Part shown: piece after piece, positions 46,060 through 55,118 of the stretch
Layout of the letters: each line of letters opens with the position of its first letter
How positions within the stretch are numbered: the stretch's first letter is position 1
DNA from: Neiella holothuriorum
GTDB taxonomy: Bacteria; Pseudomonadota; Gammaproteobacteria; Enterobacterales; Neiellaceae
Assembly: GCF_019457915.1 (NCBI RefSeq)
Contig: NZ_JAHZSS010000001.1
Coordinates: 310,001-374,000 of the forward strand
Direction of reading: 5' to 3'
Length of the DNA: 64,000 bases
The notes under the pieces: generated by a model
Seen by the model: the letters and a program-made list of their open reading frames with translations, nothing else
Database searches by the model: none
What the model was told of the DNA's origin: nothing
Position numbers and translations under genes: made by a program

Positions 46060-47378
46060 GTTATGGGGTGATCGCCGCGGCGATGTTTTCATTAATGATG
46101 TTACTCATGGCAACGGGTCAGCGAGTGTTTGCCGCGATTGGTGCAGTGGCAGCTATTGCGGCGATGGCGTTGTGGGGAACCGGCGGTGCGGAGATCCCAT
46201 TTACCGCGGCCATGAAGTTGATGAATTGGTACCCCATGTTGACGCTCCCCATGTTTATTTTCATGGGCTATATCTTGTCGGAATCCAAAATTGCTGATGA
46301 CTTATACAAGATGTTCCACGTCTGGATGGGGCCCATGCCCGGCGGTTTGGCCATTGGCACCATTGGCTTGATGGTGTTGGTGTCGGCAATGAATGGTTTG
46401 TCGGTTGCTGGCATGGCCATTGGTGCCACCATTGCTTTGCCCGAGTTACTAAAGCGCAACTACGACAAGAAAATGGTGACAGGCGTCATTCAGGCGGGCT
46501 CATCCCTGGGCATTTTGGTACCGCCGTCGGTGGTGTTGGTGCTGTACGCCATGATCGCCCGTCAGCCGGTGGGGCAACTGTGGTTGGCCGGTATCATTCC
46601 TGGTCTAGTGATGGCGGCGTTATTTATTATTTACATTGCCGTACGTTGCCGCATGAACCCAAGCCTAGGGCCTACGCTGTCAAAAGAAGAACGCGCTGTA
46701 CCGATGGCAGAAAAGCTGCGCTTGCTCGGCGCAGGCATGCTGCCATTGGCTATTTTTGCGGTGATGATGGTGCCATTTGTTAATGGCTGGACCAGCCTAG
46801 TTGAAAGCTCGGCCATTGGCGCCATGGCTGCATTGTTAGCCGCCATTCTGAAACGTCGATTAACCCGCAAAGTATTTGAAAATTCCGTGCGCAGTACCTT
46901 GGGCATCTCCTGCATGTTCATGTGGATCATCCTGGCTGCTCTTGGTTTTGGCGCTGTGTTTGATGGCCTTGGTGCCGTGAAATCCATTGAGCATCTGTTT
47001 ACCGATCAATTAGGCCTTAGCCCTTGGACCATCCTCATTTTGATGCAGCTGTCATTTCTGATCATGGGAACCTTCCTTGACGACACCGCCATGTTGGTGA
47101 TTGTGGCGCCGCTCTATGTGCCGCTCGTGAATGCGTTGGGATTCGATTTGATTTGGTACGGCGTGCTCTACACGGTGACCTCGCAAATTGCTTATATGAC
47201 ACCACCGTTTGGCTACAACTTATTTTTGATGCGCGCGATGGCACCACCAGAAATCAGCTTGCGAGATATTTACGGCTCGGTTGCCCCTTTTGTGGTCATC
47301 ATGCTGGTGTCGCTCATTCTCATCATGGTGTTTCCTGATCTTGCCATGTGGTTACCGGAAAAAGTTTACGGCAACTAG
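46056..47378 (+). CDS. dctM: TRAP transporter large membrane subunit (DctM)
   Basis: A 440-residue permease with about 12 membrane helices, the ion-coupled core of the TRAP transporter. Family features are MFIFMGYILSESKIADDLYK, AMNGLSVAGMAIGATIALPE, IQAGSSLGILVPPSVVLVLY and GTFLDDTAMLVIVAPLYVP. The last includes the conserved Asp-Asp region, and MTPPFGYNLFLMRAM follows near the end. Translationally coupled to dctQ. Substrate is not readable from the permease. Confidence 0.93.
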   Translation: MSYGVIAAAMFSLMMLLMATGQRVFAAIGAVAAIAAMALWGTGGAEIPFTAAMKLMNWYPMLTLPMFIFMGYILSESKIADDLYKMFHVWMGPMPGGLAIGTIGLMVLVSAMNGLSVAGMAIGATIALPELLKRNYDKKMVTGVIQAGSSLGILVPPSVVLVLYAMIARQPVGQLWLAGIIPGLVMAALFIIYIAVRCRMNPSLGPTLSKEERAVPMAEKLRLLGAGMLPLAIFAVMMVPFVNGWTSLVESSAIGAMAALLAAILKRRLTRKVFENSVRSTLGISCMFMWIILAALGFGAVFDGLGAVKSIEHLFTDQLGLSPWTILILMQLSFLIMGTFLDDTAMLVIVAPLYVPLVNALGFDLIWYGVLYTVTSQIAYMTPPFGYNLFLMRAMAPPEISLRDIYGSVAPFVVIMLVSLILIMVFPDLAMWLPEKVYGN

Positions 47379-47472
47379 CGCACTGATTGTGCTGGCTGCT
47401 TGCTCATACAGCAATAAAGCTCGAACTAACGGCGGGTCGATCTCGTCACCCTATAGCCAATCGGAGGATTAA
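47341..47472 (+). CDS. Possible small lipoprotein between dctM and dctP
   Basis: A 43-codon frame from TTG at 47341, overlapping the dctM end by 38 bp. It reads PCGYRKKFTATSALIVLAAC and then a short polar tail SYSNKARTNGG. Basic residues, a hydrophobic core and LAAC form a complete lipoprotein signal with lipobox Cys at residue 21. The ribosome site is not convincing and the frame could be chance. The stop lies just before the dctP ribosome site. Confidence 0.3.
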   Translation: MPCGYRKKFTATSALIVLAACSYSNKARTNGGSISSPYSQSED

Positions 47473-47474
47473 CC

Positions 47475-48515
47475 ATGACATCAAGACGCAAGTTTTTAAC
47501 GTCTGCCGCAACATTGGCTGGTGCAACAGCACTGGCTCCCGCCCGTACTTTTGCCGCCAAGCCGAAGATCAAGTGGCGCATGCAAACCTATGCAGGCCCA
47601 GCGCTGGCCGAACACGTGATTAAGCCGGCCATTGAAACCTTCAACCGCATTGCCGGTGAAGAGATGCAAATTGAGCTGTACTTTGCCGATCAATTGGTAC
47701 CAACGGGTGAGCTATTCCGCGCAATGCAAAAAGGGATTATCGATGCCGTTCAGTCTGACGATGATTCCATGGCATCGCCCACCGAAGTCACCACGTTTGG
47801 CGGCTATTTCCCATTTGGTAGCCGTTATTCGTTGGACGTGCCTGTATTGTTTAACCAATACGGTCTGGGCAAAATTTGGCAAGAAGAATACGCCAAAGTG
47901 GGTGTGAAGCACTTGTCTGCAGGGGCTTGGGATCCATGCCACTTCGCCACTAAAAAGCCGATCACCAGTTTGAATGATCTTAAAGGATTGCGCGTTTTCA
48001 CCTTCCCAACGGCGGGACGATTCCTGTCGAAATTTGGTGTCGTACCCGTATCTATTCCTTGGGAAGACGTAGAAATGGCGATGCAAACCGGCGAGCTTGA
48101 TGGTATCGCTTGGTCTGGTATTACCGAAGATTACACGGTGGGTTGGGCTAATGTGACCGACTACTTCCTGACCAACAATATTTCTGGCGCTTGGATTGGC
48201 TCTTTCTTTGCCAACATGGATCGCTACAACGAACTGCCTGCTCATTTAAAAGATTTACTGCAACTGACCATGGATAGTTCGCACTATTACCGTCAGTGGT
48301 GGTACTGGGGAGGTGAAGCTACCTTGCGGGTTGATGGAAGTAAGATGAAGCTAACTTCCATTCCTGATGAAGAGTGGGCGACGGTTGAAGCGGAAGCTCA
48401 TAAGTTCTGGGATGAAATTGCCAAAGAATCCCCGACCAAAGCCAAGGTGGTGGAGATCTTCAAAAAATACAATGCTGATATGACCAAGGCCGGTCGCCCC
48501 TATCGCTACAGCTAA
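47475..48515 (+). CDS. dctP: TRAP transporter periplasmic substrate-binding protein (DctP family)
   Basis: 346 residues with a twin-arginine signal (MTSRRKFLTSAATLAGATAL), so it is probably exported folded. The mature part follows the DctP fold: FADQLVPTGELFRAMQKGII, LKGLRVFTFPTAGRFLSKFG with the carboxylate-contacting Arg, and IPWEDVEMAMQTGELDGIAW. It resembles the subgroup that binds keto acids or aromatic carboxylates more than DctP for C4-dicarboxylates. A GGAGG site precedes the ATG. Context next to eutBC and ald hints at amine or amino-acid related substrates, but this is a guess. Confidence 0.9.
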   Translation: MTSRRKFLTSAATLAGATALAPARTFAAKPKIKWRMQTYAGPALAEHVIKPAIETFNRIAGEEMQIELYFADQLVPTGELFRAMQKGIIDAVQSDDDSMASPTEVTTFGGYFPFGSRYSLDVPVLFNQYGLGKIWQEEYAKVGVKHLSAGAWDPCHFATKKPITSLNDLKGLRVFTFPTAGRFLSKFGVVPVSIPWEDVEMAMQTGELDGIAWSGITEDYTVGWANVTDYFLTNNISGAWIGSFFANMDRYNELPAHLKDLLQLTMDSSHYYRQWWYWGGEATLRVDGSKMKLTSIPDEEWATVEAEAHKFWDEIAKESPTKAKVVEIFKKYNADMTKAGRPYRYS

Positions 48516-48564
48516 TGAGCCATTAAAGCTGAAGCTCCGGCTTATCAGCTCAATGGTTTTGATT

Positions 48565-48598
48565 GCCAAAAGCTCGCCAATATCGGCGGGCTTTTGGC
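48565..48598 (+). terminator. Terminator of the dctQMP operon
   Basis: Fourteen-base arms gccaaaagctcgcc/ggcgggcttttggc with one G-T pair and a six-base loop, 50 bp past the dctP stop. Confidence 0.7.
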
Positions 48599-48746
48599 CG
48601 AATATAGGGTCAGTTTGTTGAGTGAATCTAACCGGTAAAAATTACCAGCGAATAAATTTCACACAGTTTCACTCGATTTTTAGGCCTGAGATCCCTATAG
48701 TGCGCGCGTTAAGCATAAATACCCATCTAGCTCAGGAAACGCTCTT

Positions 48747-50336
48747 TTGATCTCAACCGCAAACATCACCATGCAGTTTGGTGCCGAACCATTGTTCGAA
48801 AATATCTCCGTTAAGTTCTCTGACGGCAATCGCTATGGCCTAATTGGCGCCAATGGCTGTGGCAAATCTACCTTCATGAAAATTTTGGATGGCAGCCTAG
48901 CCCCAAGTGCTGGAAACGTCAGCATCACGCCTAATGAGCGCGTAGGCAAGCTCCATCAGGACCAGTTTGCGTTTGAAGAGTACACGGTGATTGATACGGT
49001 CATCATGGGCCACAAAGAATTGTGGGAAGTGAAGCAAGAGCGTGACCGTATTTACTCGTTACCTGAAATGTCTGAAGAAGAAGGCATGATCGTTGCCGAG
49101 CTAGAAACTCAGTTCGCCGAAATGGATGGTTATAGTGCCGAGAGCCGCGCCGGTGAAATTTTAATTGGTGCTGGTATCGAAGAGTCATTGCACTTTGGCC
49201 CAATGAGCGAAGTCGCACCGGGTTGGAAATTGCGAGTCTTGCTCGCGCAGGCGTTATTCTCGGATCCCGATATTCTGCTACTCGACGAACCAACCAACAA
49301 CCTCGACATTGAAACCATCAGCTGGCTTGAAAAGGTGTTGAACGAACGTAAAAGCACCATGGTGATCATTTCGCACGATCGTCACTTCCTCAATGCGGTG
49401 TGCACCCACATGGCTGATATTGATTATGGTGAGCTGCGTGTTTATCCGGGTAACTATGATGATTTCATGCGGGCGTCTACGTTAGCGCGTGAACAGCTTC
49501 AATCGGACAATGCCAAAAAGAAAGCTCAAATTGCCGAGCTGCAACAATTTGTTAGTCGTTTCTCTGCCAATGCGTCAAAGGCGAAGCAAGCAACTTCGCG
49601 AGCGCGTCAAATTGACAAAATCAAACTGGACGATATCAAACCGTCGAGCCGCGTTAGCCCGTTTATTCGCTTTAACCAAGAGAAGAAGCTGCACCGCCAA
49701 GCGCTGATCCTTGAAAATTTAAGCCATGGTTTTGATGGTGACACCTTGTTTAGTGACGGCAACATGATCATTGAAGCCGGTACTCGACTTGCTGTGATTG
49801 GTGACAATGGTGCCGGTAAAACCACCTTCTTGCGCTGCTTAATGGATCAGTTGAGCGCCAATGAAGGGGTTATCAAGTGGTCTGAAAATGCCAGCTTGGG
49901 TTACTGCCCACAGGATCATGCAGGCAACTTCCCTGAAGGAATGAATGTGTTTGATTGGATGAGCCAATGGCGTAAGCCAGGCCATGATGATCAAATTGTT
50001 CGCGCCATGCTTGGCCGCTTACTGTTCTCAGCTGATGATTACAAAAAACTGGTCACTGTGTGTTCTGGTGGTGAGAAAAACCGACTGTTGTTCGGCAAGT
50101 TAATGATGCAAGAGACCAATGTCTTGCTGATGGATGAGCCAACCAACCACCTCGACATGGAAGCCATTGAAGCACTCAACTTGGCTCTTGAGCACTATGA
50201 AGGCACCCTGATCTTTGTCAGCCATGACCGAGAGTTTGTCCAGTCGCTGGCAACTCGCGTGGTAGAAATCAAAGATCGTAAGCTGATCGACTTCCAAGGT
50301 ACCTACGACGAGTACCGAGCGAGTCAAGACGCCTAA
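48747..50336 (+). CDS. ybiT: ABC-F family ATPase YbiT
   Basis: A 529-residue soluble protein with two ABC domains and no membrane part. ABC-F proteins bind the ribosomal E site and relieve stalling. First domain: Walker [10 protein letters not shown] near 34-42, Walker [18 protein letters not shown]. The linker has [20 protein letters not shown]. Second domain: [14 protein letters not shown], signature [15 protein letters not shown] and [16 protein letters not shown]. Length and sequence match E. coli YbiT (530). The start is TTG at 48747 with an AGGAA site; no ATG is available upstream of the conserved N terminus. Confidence 0.96.
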   Translation: MISTANITMQFGAEPLFENISVKFSDGNRYGLIGANGCGKSTFMKILDGSLAPSAGNVSITPNERVGKLHQDQFAFEEYTVIDTVIMGHKELWEVKQERDRIYSLPEMSEEEGMIVAELETQFAEMDGYSAESRAGEILIGAGIEESLHFGPMSEVAPGWKLRVLLAQALFSDPDILLLDEPTNNLDIETISWLEKVLNERKSTMVIISHDRHFLNAVCTHMADIDYGELRVYPGNYDDFMRASTLAREQLQSDNAKKKAQIAELQQFVSRFSANASKAKQATSRARQIDKIKLDDIKPSSRVSPFIRFNQEKKLHRQALILENLSHGFDGDTLFSDGNMIIEAGTRLAVIGDNGAGKTTFLRCLMDQLSANEGVIKWSENASLGYCPQDHAGNFPEGMNVFDWMSQWRKPGHDDQIVRAMLGRLLFSADDYKKLVTVCSGGEKNRLLFGKLMMQETNVLLMDEPTNHLDMEAIEALNLALEHYEGTLIFVSHDREFVQSLATRVVEIKDRKLIDFQGTYDEYRASQDA

Positions 50337-50368
50337 CCATTGGCGGCGTTGGCTGCCTGTGCGTTTAT

Positions 50369-50400
50369 TGCAGTGCCTGATGACGGGCACTGCACACTTT
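50369..50400 (+). terminator. Terminator of ybiT
   Basis: Nine-base arms tgcagtgcc/ggcactgca with an eight-base loop, followed by cactttt, 32 bp past the stop. Confidence 0.65.
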
Positions 50401-50524
50401 TGTTTGTTGCCCCACTCATCACACCGATACATCAACACTACCAATAACACTGATTTGATTGTCACTTTTTGGCACAATAGCTAGTCGTTCAGAACAACTA
50501 TTTTGGTAGCCTCGGAGCCTTTGA

Positions 50525-51928
50525 TTGTCGGCGTTTTCTCAGCATTCCTCACATCGATTAAGTCGGGTTTACCTGCGTAAGAACCTTGCGTTGGCTTGGC
50601 CTCTTGCTCTCAATGCCTTGCTGATGCAGTCGATGCTAATCATCGACACCTTGTTGGTCTCGCCGTTGGGTGAAGTACCGCTGGCAGCTATGGGGATTGC
50701 GTCAACCATATTAGCGTTTGCGCTAGGCGTGCAATTGGCATTGGCCAACGGCACCCAGCTTATTGTTGGGCGGGTGTTTGGCGCGAATGATCAGCAAGGG
50801 TTGGCTTCAACCGTGATCAACGGACTGCTGATTAATCTAGCCGCCGCGTTTTTGTTTTTGCTGATTTTTCATCTCTGGTTAGAGCCTGCGGTGAATGCCT
50901 TAACCGATCGCCAGGACATTGCTGACAAGGTACAAGAGTATCTGGCTGTGGGGCAATACATCCTGCTTCTCAACGCGCTGGCGCAAACTATTATTGCGCT
51001 GCTCAATGGCCGCGGTGATACCAAAACGCCTTTTCAGGCTTATTTACTAGAGCTGCCGTTTAACGCCGTCGTTAGCTTTGTGCTGATTTTTGGGGTGAGT
51101 GCGCTTGGTTTGAATTGGCAAGGTTTAGGAGGGGAAAACCTTGGCTGGGAAGGTTTAGGGTTTGTTGGAGCCGCCTTTGGTAGTTTAGCGGCCATTACCG
51201 TGCGGCTGTTGTATTTGTTGTGGCGGCTTGCTCAACAAACGGATTTACCCGCCTTTACGCTTAAATTTAACCGCTCTGAATTGACACAACACTTTGCTGA
51301 GATCTGGCCGGTGGCCACCAATTTCATTGTCTTATCCGTTGGCAATACGGTTTATCAACTGTTGTTTGCCCAGCTAAATATTTATTCCTATGTCGCCATC
51401 ACGTTGATTTTTCCTTGGCTACGTATTGCCACCCAATTCATTGTGGCGTGGGCGCAGGCTAATTCTATTAGCATCACCCAAGCCATTGGCAAAGGCAGGC
51501 ATAATCATTTAGCACTGATTGTGCGGGCTTGTATCAAACTCGGTGCGCTAATGGCCTGTGCGGTGTCGGCCGCCTTGTTTGGCTTTAGTTTGCTGGTGGA
51601 AGTGGTCTACCCCAACGTGACCGAGCAAACCTATGTTGCGCTGGCAAGCATTGCGCCGCTCTATATTGCGCTGCCATTGGTACGCACCTTTAACACCATT
51701 GCTGGCAATTCGCTCAGAGCAATGGGGCGTAGTGTGCAAGTGCTTAAAATACACTTTGTTACGCAATGGCTGGTGGGTGTGCCGCTCTGTGGCTTAGTTA
51801 TTTTGTATTTTGATTGGGGCTTGGTGTGGGCGTTTGCGTTGTTGCCGATCGAAGAGCTACTCAAAGCGATTCCCTTCTACCGATTACTGCGCCATCAGTT
51901 GATTGATGGACGTGATTGTTCGAAATAG
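50525..51928 (+). CDS. MATE family efflux transporter
   Basis: A 467-residue membrane protein with 12 predicted helices in two similar halves, the layout of MATE multidrug/sodium or proton antiporters. Recognisable are LAWPLALNALLMQSMLIIDT at the start, LVSPLGEVPLAAMGIASTIL, LLNGRGDTKTPFQAY in the first half, and GNSLRAMGRSVQVLKIHFVT in the second half. The start is TTG at 50525 with a GGAG site eight bases upstream. Substrate unknown. It is the last ordinary gene before the Clp-FtsH module. Confidence 0.88.
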   Translation: MSAFSQHSSHRLSRVYLRKNLALAWPLALNALLMQSMLIIDTLLVSPLGEVPLAAMGIASTILAFALGVQLALANGTQLIVGRVFGANDQQGLASTVINGLLINLAAAFLFLLIFHLWLEPAVNALTDRQDIADKVQEYLAVGQYILLLNALAQTIIALLNGRGDTKTPFQAYLLELPFNAVVSFVLIFGVSALGLNWQGLGGENLGWEGLGFVGAAFGSLAAITVRLLYLLWRLAQQTDLPAFTLKFNRSELTQHFAEIWPVATNFIVLSVGNTVYQLLFAQLNIYSYVAITLIFPWLRIATQFIVAWAQANSISITQAIGKGRHNHLALIVRACIKLGALMACAVSAALFGFSLLVEVVYPNVTEQTYVALASIAPLYIALPLVRTFNTIAGNSLRAMGRSVQVLKIHFVTQWLVGVPLCGLVILYFDWGLVWAFALLPIEELLKAIPFYRLLRHQLIDGRDCSK

Positions 51929-52020
51929 AAACCGTGAACACAATACAGCGCAACGAGCTCAAAACGCATGTCACAACGGTCATACAACTCAACCACATCA
52001 AGATATCCAACGCTCTCCAT
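51895..52020 (-). other. Possible coding remnant next to the Clp-FtsH gene
   Basis: Downstream of the Clp-FtsH stop, in the same frame, the minus strand stays open for 61 codons. It has an ATG at 52020 followed by ESVGYLDVVELYDRCDMRFE and then LVALYCVHGFYF. The composition looks protein-like but I recognise no family. The end overlaps the MATE gene. It could be a gene fragment left at an insertion boundary, or chance. Confidence 0.2.
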
Positions 52021-52080
52021 AAAACCTTTGGGGTTTGCGCGCGATACTTGGTGCGGCTGAGTCTGCCTTACAGAGATTTG

Positions 52081-54861
52081 TTACTGAGCGAGAAGCGCCT
52101 CAAACTGAGCTTCAGACAACACTTCTTTATCAAGTAACGCCTTTGCAACCGTGTCAATTTGATGCCATTGCTGCGCTACGAGTTGCGCTGTTTTGGCTGT
52201 TGCTTCGTCTAGCCATTGTTTAATCAGCGCTTCGGTGTGCTGTTGGAAATAATTCTCGCCGGAGCATTGGTTCAAGGCTGTAACGTCGATGTTGTAGCTA
52301 TCTGGGTGCATGCCGTGTTTGGCAATGGCTGACCATGCCGACCACATCGCGTTTCTGAGATCGCTACTGGCTCCGGTATCGAGTCCTTCGTCACCGAATT
52401 GTTTTACTTGTGCCGCTCTACCGGCTAACGCCACGCAAGTTCTAGAAAACCAGAACGACTTGGTGGTCGAAATGTGTTGATCGTTACTGTACGCAACCAT
52501 GCCCAAGGTTTGTTCTCGAGGCACCACACTAATTTGCTCAATAACCTGTTCAGGCAACAGCACCTTGGAAATAACGGCGTGTCCGGCCTCGTGATAAGCG
52601 GTTTCTGCAAGCGTTTTTTCACTATTATCAAGCGAGCGCTTGGCACCGTATTTGAGAATATTAATTTCCTCAACCAAGGTGCTTTGATCGATTTTTCGAT
52701 TGTCTTCACTGAGTGCGCGCAATACCGCTTCACGGTGAATTTTTTCTAAATCGGCACCACTCATTCCGGCCGTTAATGACACGATTAAATCGATGTTGAT
52801 GTCGGTTTCATAGCCGTCGTAACGCAAAAACTTTTCCATAAACCAGCGGCGCGCGTCTTTGTCTAAACACGGCACGTGCACGTGCAAGTCAAGCCGTCCA
52901 GAGCGCAACAATGCTTCATCAAGCTTTTCTAATCGATTGGTGGCAGCAACAATGAATACCGGCTCGCGGGCCTGAGTAAAGCCGTCAATTTCGGTTAGCA
53001 GTCGGTTTATCAGTGCATCGGCTTTCGGCCCTGCGTCACCACGTTTGGGTAGCGCATCGATTTCGTCGATAAACAAGATACATGGCGCGTATTTTCTCAC
53101 CCGCTGAAACAAAGACTTCATAAAGTTATCAGAGAGAAGTTCATTACCGGAACAGGTGGCGATCGGCATGCCGGCTTCACTGGCTAATGCCCTAGCGAGT
53201 GTGGTTTTACCGGTTCCTGGCGGGCCGTAAAGCACCATACCTTTGGGCGGTGATACGCCAGCTTGAGCCAGTTGATCGCCGTGGCTAAGAATATTAATGG
53301 TTTCTCTCAACCGAGCTTTTACGACGTCATGGCCAGCAATATCACTGAACTGAATTGTTGGCATATCCAGAACAATGCCACCGCTTTCTCCTACGTCTTC
53401 TGTGCTGAGTAACAGCTTGCGAGAGGCATGAGAAAAGTTAACTGTGAGAATGTCTTCAGCTAAGCTGCACGATGTTTCCACGCACAGCACTTCGTGCCGA
53501 AGCCTCAGCGCTTGAACTTGGCTGTCAAAGGTTTCACTTGCTAACAAGTTAAGGATTTCATCGCCGAGCGAGAGCGCGATCTTGGAAAAATTAGTTTCCG
53601 GGTTGAGTCGCATAAAGTCGGTAATGGGATCAAGCACTTTGCCGGCAATATTTGCCTTGATATCGCGAATATCAAAAAATGGCGCAAAGGTGGTGAGTAG
53701 CAGTCTTAAAACATCGTCTTCGAGCGGCTCGAAATAGATATCGCTTTTCTTGGTAAAGTGCTTGAGATCTGTGGTGACCTGCTTGTTTGCAACTTGGGTT
53801 AGCTCTGGTACGCCGAGCGTTTTGAAAAGTACAATACTTCCCTGAGACAACCGAGACAGGAATTCGGGGGGAATAGCTTTGACTTCACGATCCCGCTCGA
53901 TTTTTGTTTCGTTGCGCAGTTGGCTGAGCATGGCTGCACGCGCTTGTTCCGGCTGGCTTTCGATACTGCTCAGATAGCCCTGCTTATTGTAAACCGCACT
54001 GCCCAAATTCGAGGTGAACACCACAATGGTTTTGCGGAAGTCGACTTCCTTTTGCGTGTATTCATCGGTGACTAATCCGGCTGAAAGCATACGGAGTAAG
54101 GCTAACAATACTTGCGTATGTGCTTTTTCAAACTCGTCAAATACGATCACCGATTTTGGATGCTTCTCAACAAAAGTTGTGAGAACACCTGGTGCCGCAT
54201 CATCGTAGGTTTTTTTGGCGCCCACCAAACCAAAACTTTCATTGGCGTTGGTGTACTGGGTCATATCAAATACTTTGCACGAATACTCATTACCGAGGTG
54301 ATGAGCAAAGCGTTCTGCCAAAAATGTTTTTCCGCAGGCGGCAGGGCCAGCAAATAAAAATAGGCCTTGCGGTCTATTTTGCCGTGGCTGCCAGAGCCCT
54401 TTTACCATGCTATCGATTAAAAGCTCTACGGCGTGATCTTGGCCGTACACTTCATCCAATAGCGTTTGTTTGAGTTGTTCAAAGCTTTTGAGTTGGTCAA
54501 TATAATCGGATGGCGCGTCGGGCACGTCGAACAAATCCACCATGTTTTTCAACTCACGGCCTGCGTCGTCGGAGGTAAGCTCATCGATAAATTCTTTAAG
54601 CTCAGGGGAGAACGGTATAAAACGACGTTCTTCCATTTGTTTGATCAATGACTTACTTAAATCAGAGCAATATCTAGCCGACAACACTGTGATCGTGGCA
54701 CTGCGCAAAATTGACGATGCCAGCTTTTGATAGGGCTCACTGTCTTTATTGTATGCATGAGAAATTAAACAGAAAAAAGCGGCGGAAACATGTTCGGGGG
54801 TGAGCTGGTCAGATTTTTCACTGATCGCGATATGTTTGGCAAAAAGAAGTAGTGTTCTCAA
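52081..54861 (-). CDS. Fused Clp-type AAA+ unfoldase and FtsH-type AAA+ zinc protease
   Basis: 926 residues, no membrane helix. Residues 1-60 resemble half of a Clp N domain (LLLFAKHIAISEKS...LTPEHVSAAFF). Residues 135-400 are a ClpB/ClpA D2-type AAA+ module: VYGQDHAVELLID, Walker A GPAACGKT at 172-179, Walker B VIVFDEFEKA at 238-247, sensor FTSN at 282-285, Arg finger FLSR near 337. After a spacer, 503-740 is an FtsH-type AAA+: FSDIAGHDVVKARLRE, Walker A GPPGTGKT at 546-553, Walker B LFIDEIDA at 596-603, ALLRSGRLD at 650-658. Residues 750-926 are an M41 peptidase with HEAGH at 757-761 and the third zinc ligand Asp834 in TGASSDL. All catalytic residues look intact. Start is TTG at 54861; an in-frame stop precedes it and no earlier ATG exists. 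Divergent from two coupled genes. Function unknown. Confidence 0.9.
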   Translation of the reverse strand: MRTLLLFAKHIAISEKSDQLTPEHVSAAFFCLISHAYNKDSEPYQKLASSILRSATITVLSARYCSDLSKSLIKQMEERRFIPFSPELKEFIDELTSDDAGRELKNMVDLFDVPDAPSDYIDQLKSFEQLKQTLLDEVYGQDHAVELLIDSMVKGLWQPRQNRPQGLFLFAGPAACGKTFLAERFAHHLGNEYSCKVFDMTQYTNANESFGLVGAKKTYDDAAPGVLTTFVEKHPKSVIVFDEFEKAHTQVLLALLRMLSAGLVTDEYTQKEVDFRKTIVVFTSNLGSAVYNKQGYLSSIESQPEQARAAMLSQLRNETKIERDREVKAIPPEFLSRLSQGSIVLFKTLGVPELTQVANKQVTTDLKHFTKKSDIYFEPLEDDVLRLLLTTFAPFFDIRDIKANIAGKVLDPITDFMRLNPETNFSKIALSLGDEILNLLASETFDSQVQALRLRHEVLCVETSCSLAEDILTVNFSHASRKLLLSTEDVGESGGIVLDMPTIQFSDIAGHDVVKARLRETINILSHGDQLAQAGVSPPKGMVLYGPPGTGKTTLARALASEAGMPIATCSGNELLSDNFMKSLFQRVRKYAPCILFIDEIDALPKRGDAGPKADALINRLLTEIDGFTQAREPVFIVAATNRLEKLDEALLRSGRLDLHVHVPCLDKDARRWFMEKFLRYDGYETDINIDLIVSLTAGMSGADLEKIHREAVLRALSEDNRKIDQSTLVEEINILKYGAKRSLDNSEKTLAETAYHEAGHAVISKVLLPEQVIEQISVVPREQTLGMVAYSNDQHISTTKSFWFSRTCVALAGRAAQVKQFGDEGLDTGASSDLRNAMWSAWSAIAKHGMHPDSYNIDVTALNQCSGENYFQQHTEALIKQWLDEATAKTAQLVAQQWHQIDTVAKALLDKEVLSEAQFEALLAQ

Positions 54862-54989
54862 GTAGACGTTCCCTGTTAAGCACCTGACGAGTGGGGCGCC
54901 ATTCTGTCATGCCTCGGGATTTATTTACAACATGTGGTTCTACGGTTCGTGATGCTAGTAGAAACCAATTTGTTACTTTCCTTACTCTA

Positions 54990-55018
54990 TTGAATTGGCG
55001 ATATTTTTCACGTTAAAT
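54990..55018 (+). promoter_or_regulatory. Candidate sigma70 promoter for the two-gene unit at 55119
   Basis: TTGAAT, 17 bases, TTAAAT. The implied start is near 55025. It lies in the 257-bp divergent region shared with the Clp-FtsH gene, in which no other strong element was noticed. Confidence 0.4.
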
Positions 55019-55118
55019 GAGACCATAACTAAAGCCTACAGTGCATTGCTTTCCGCGAACATTGCCCATCCATTGTAGCCACTTGCCGACCTACTCAGAA
55101 TTTTGAATGGAATCCTTT

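Noticed and set aside
46046-46297. Alternative frame at the dctQ-dctM junction
   Set aside because: Lies wholly within dctM in another frame, and the dctM reading is clearly coding.
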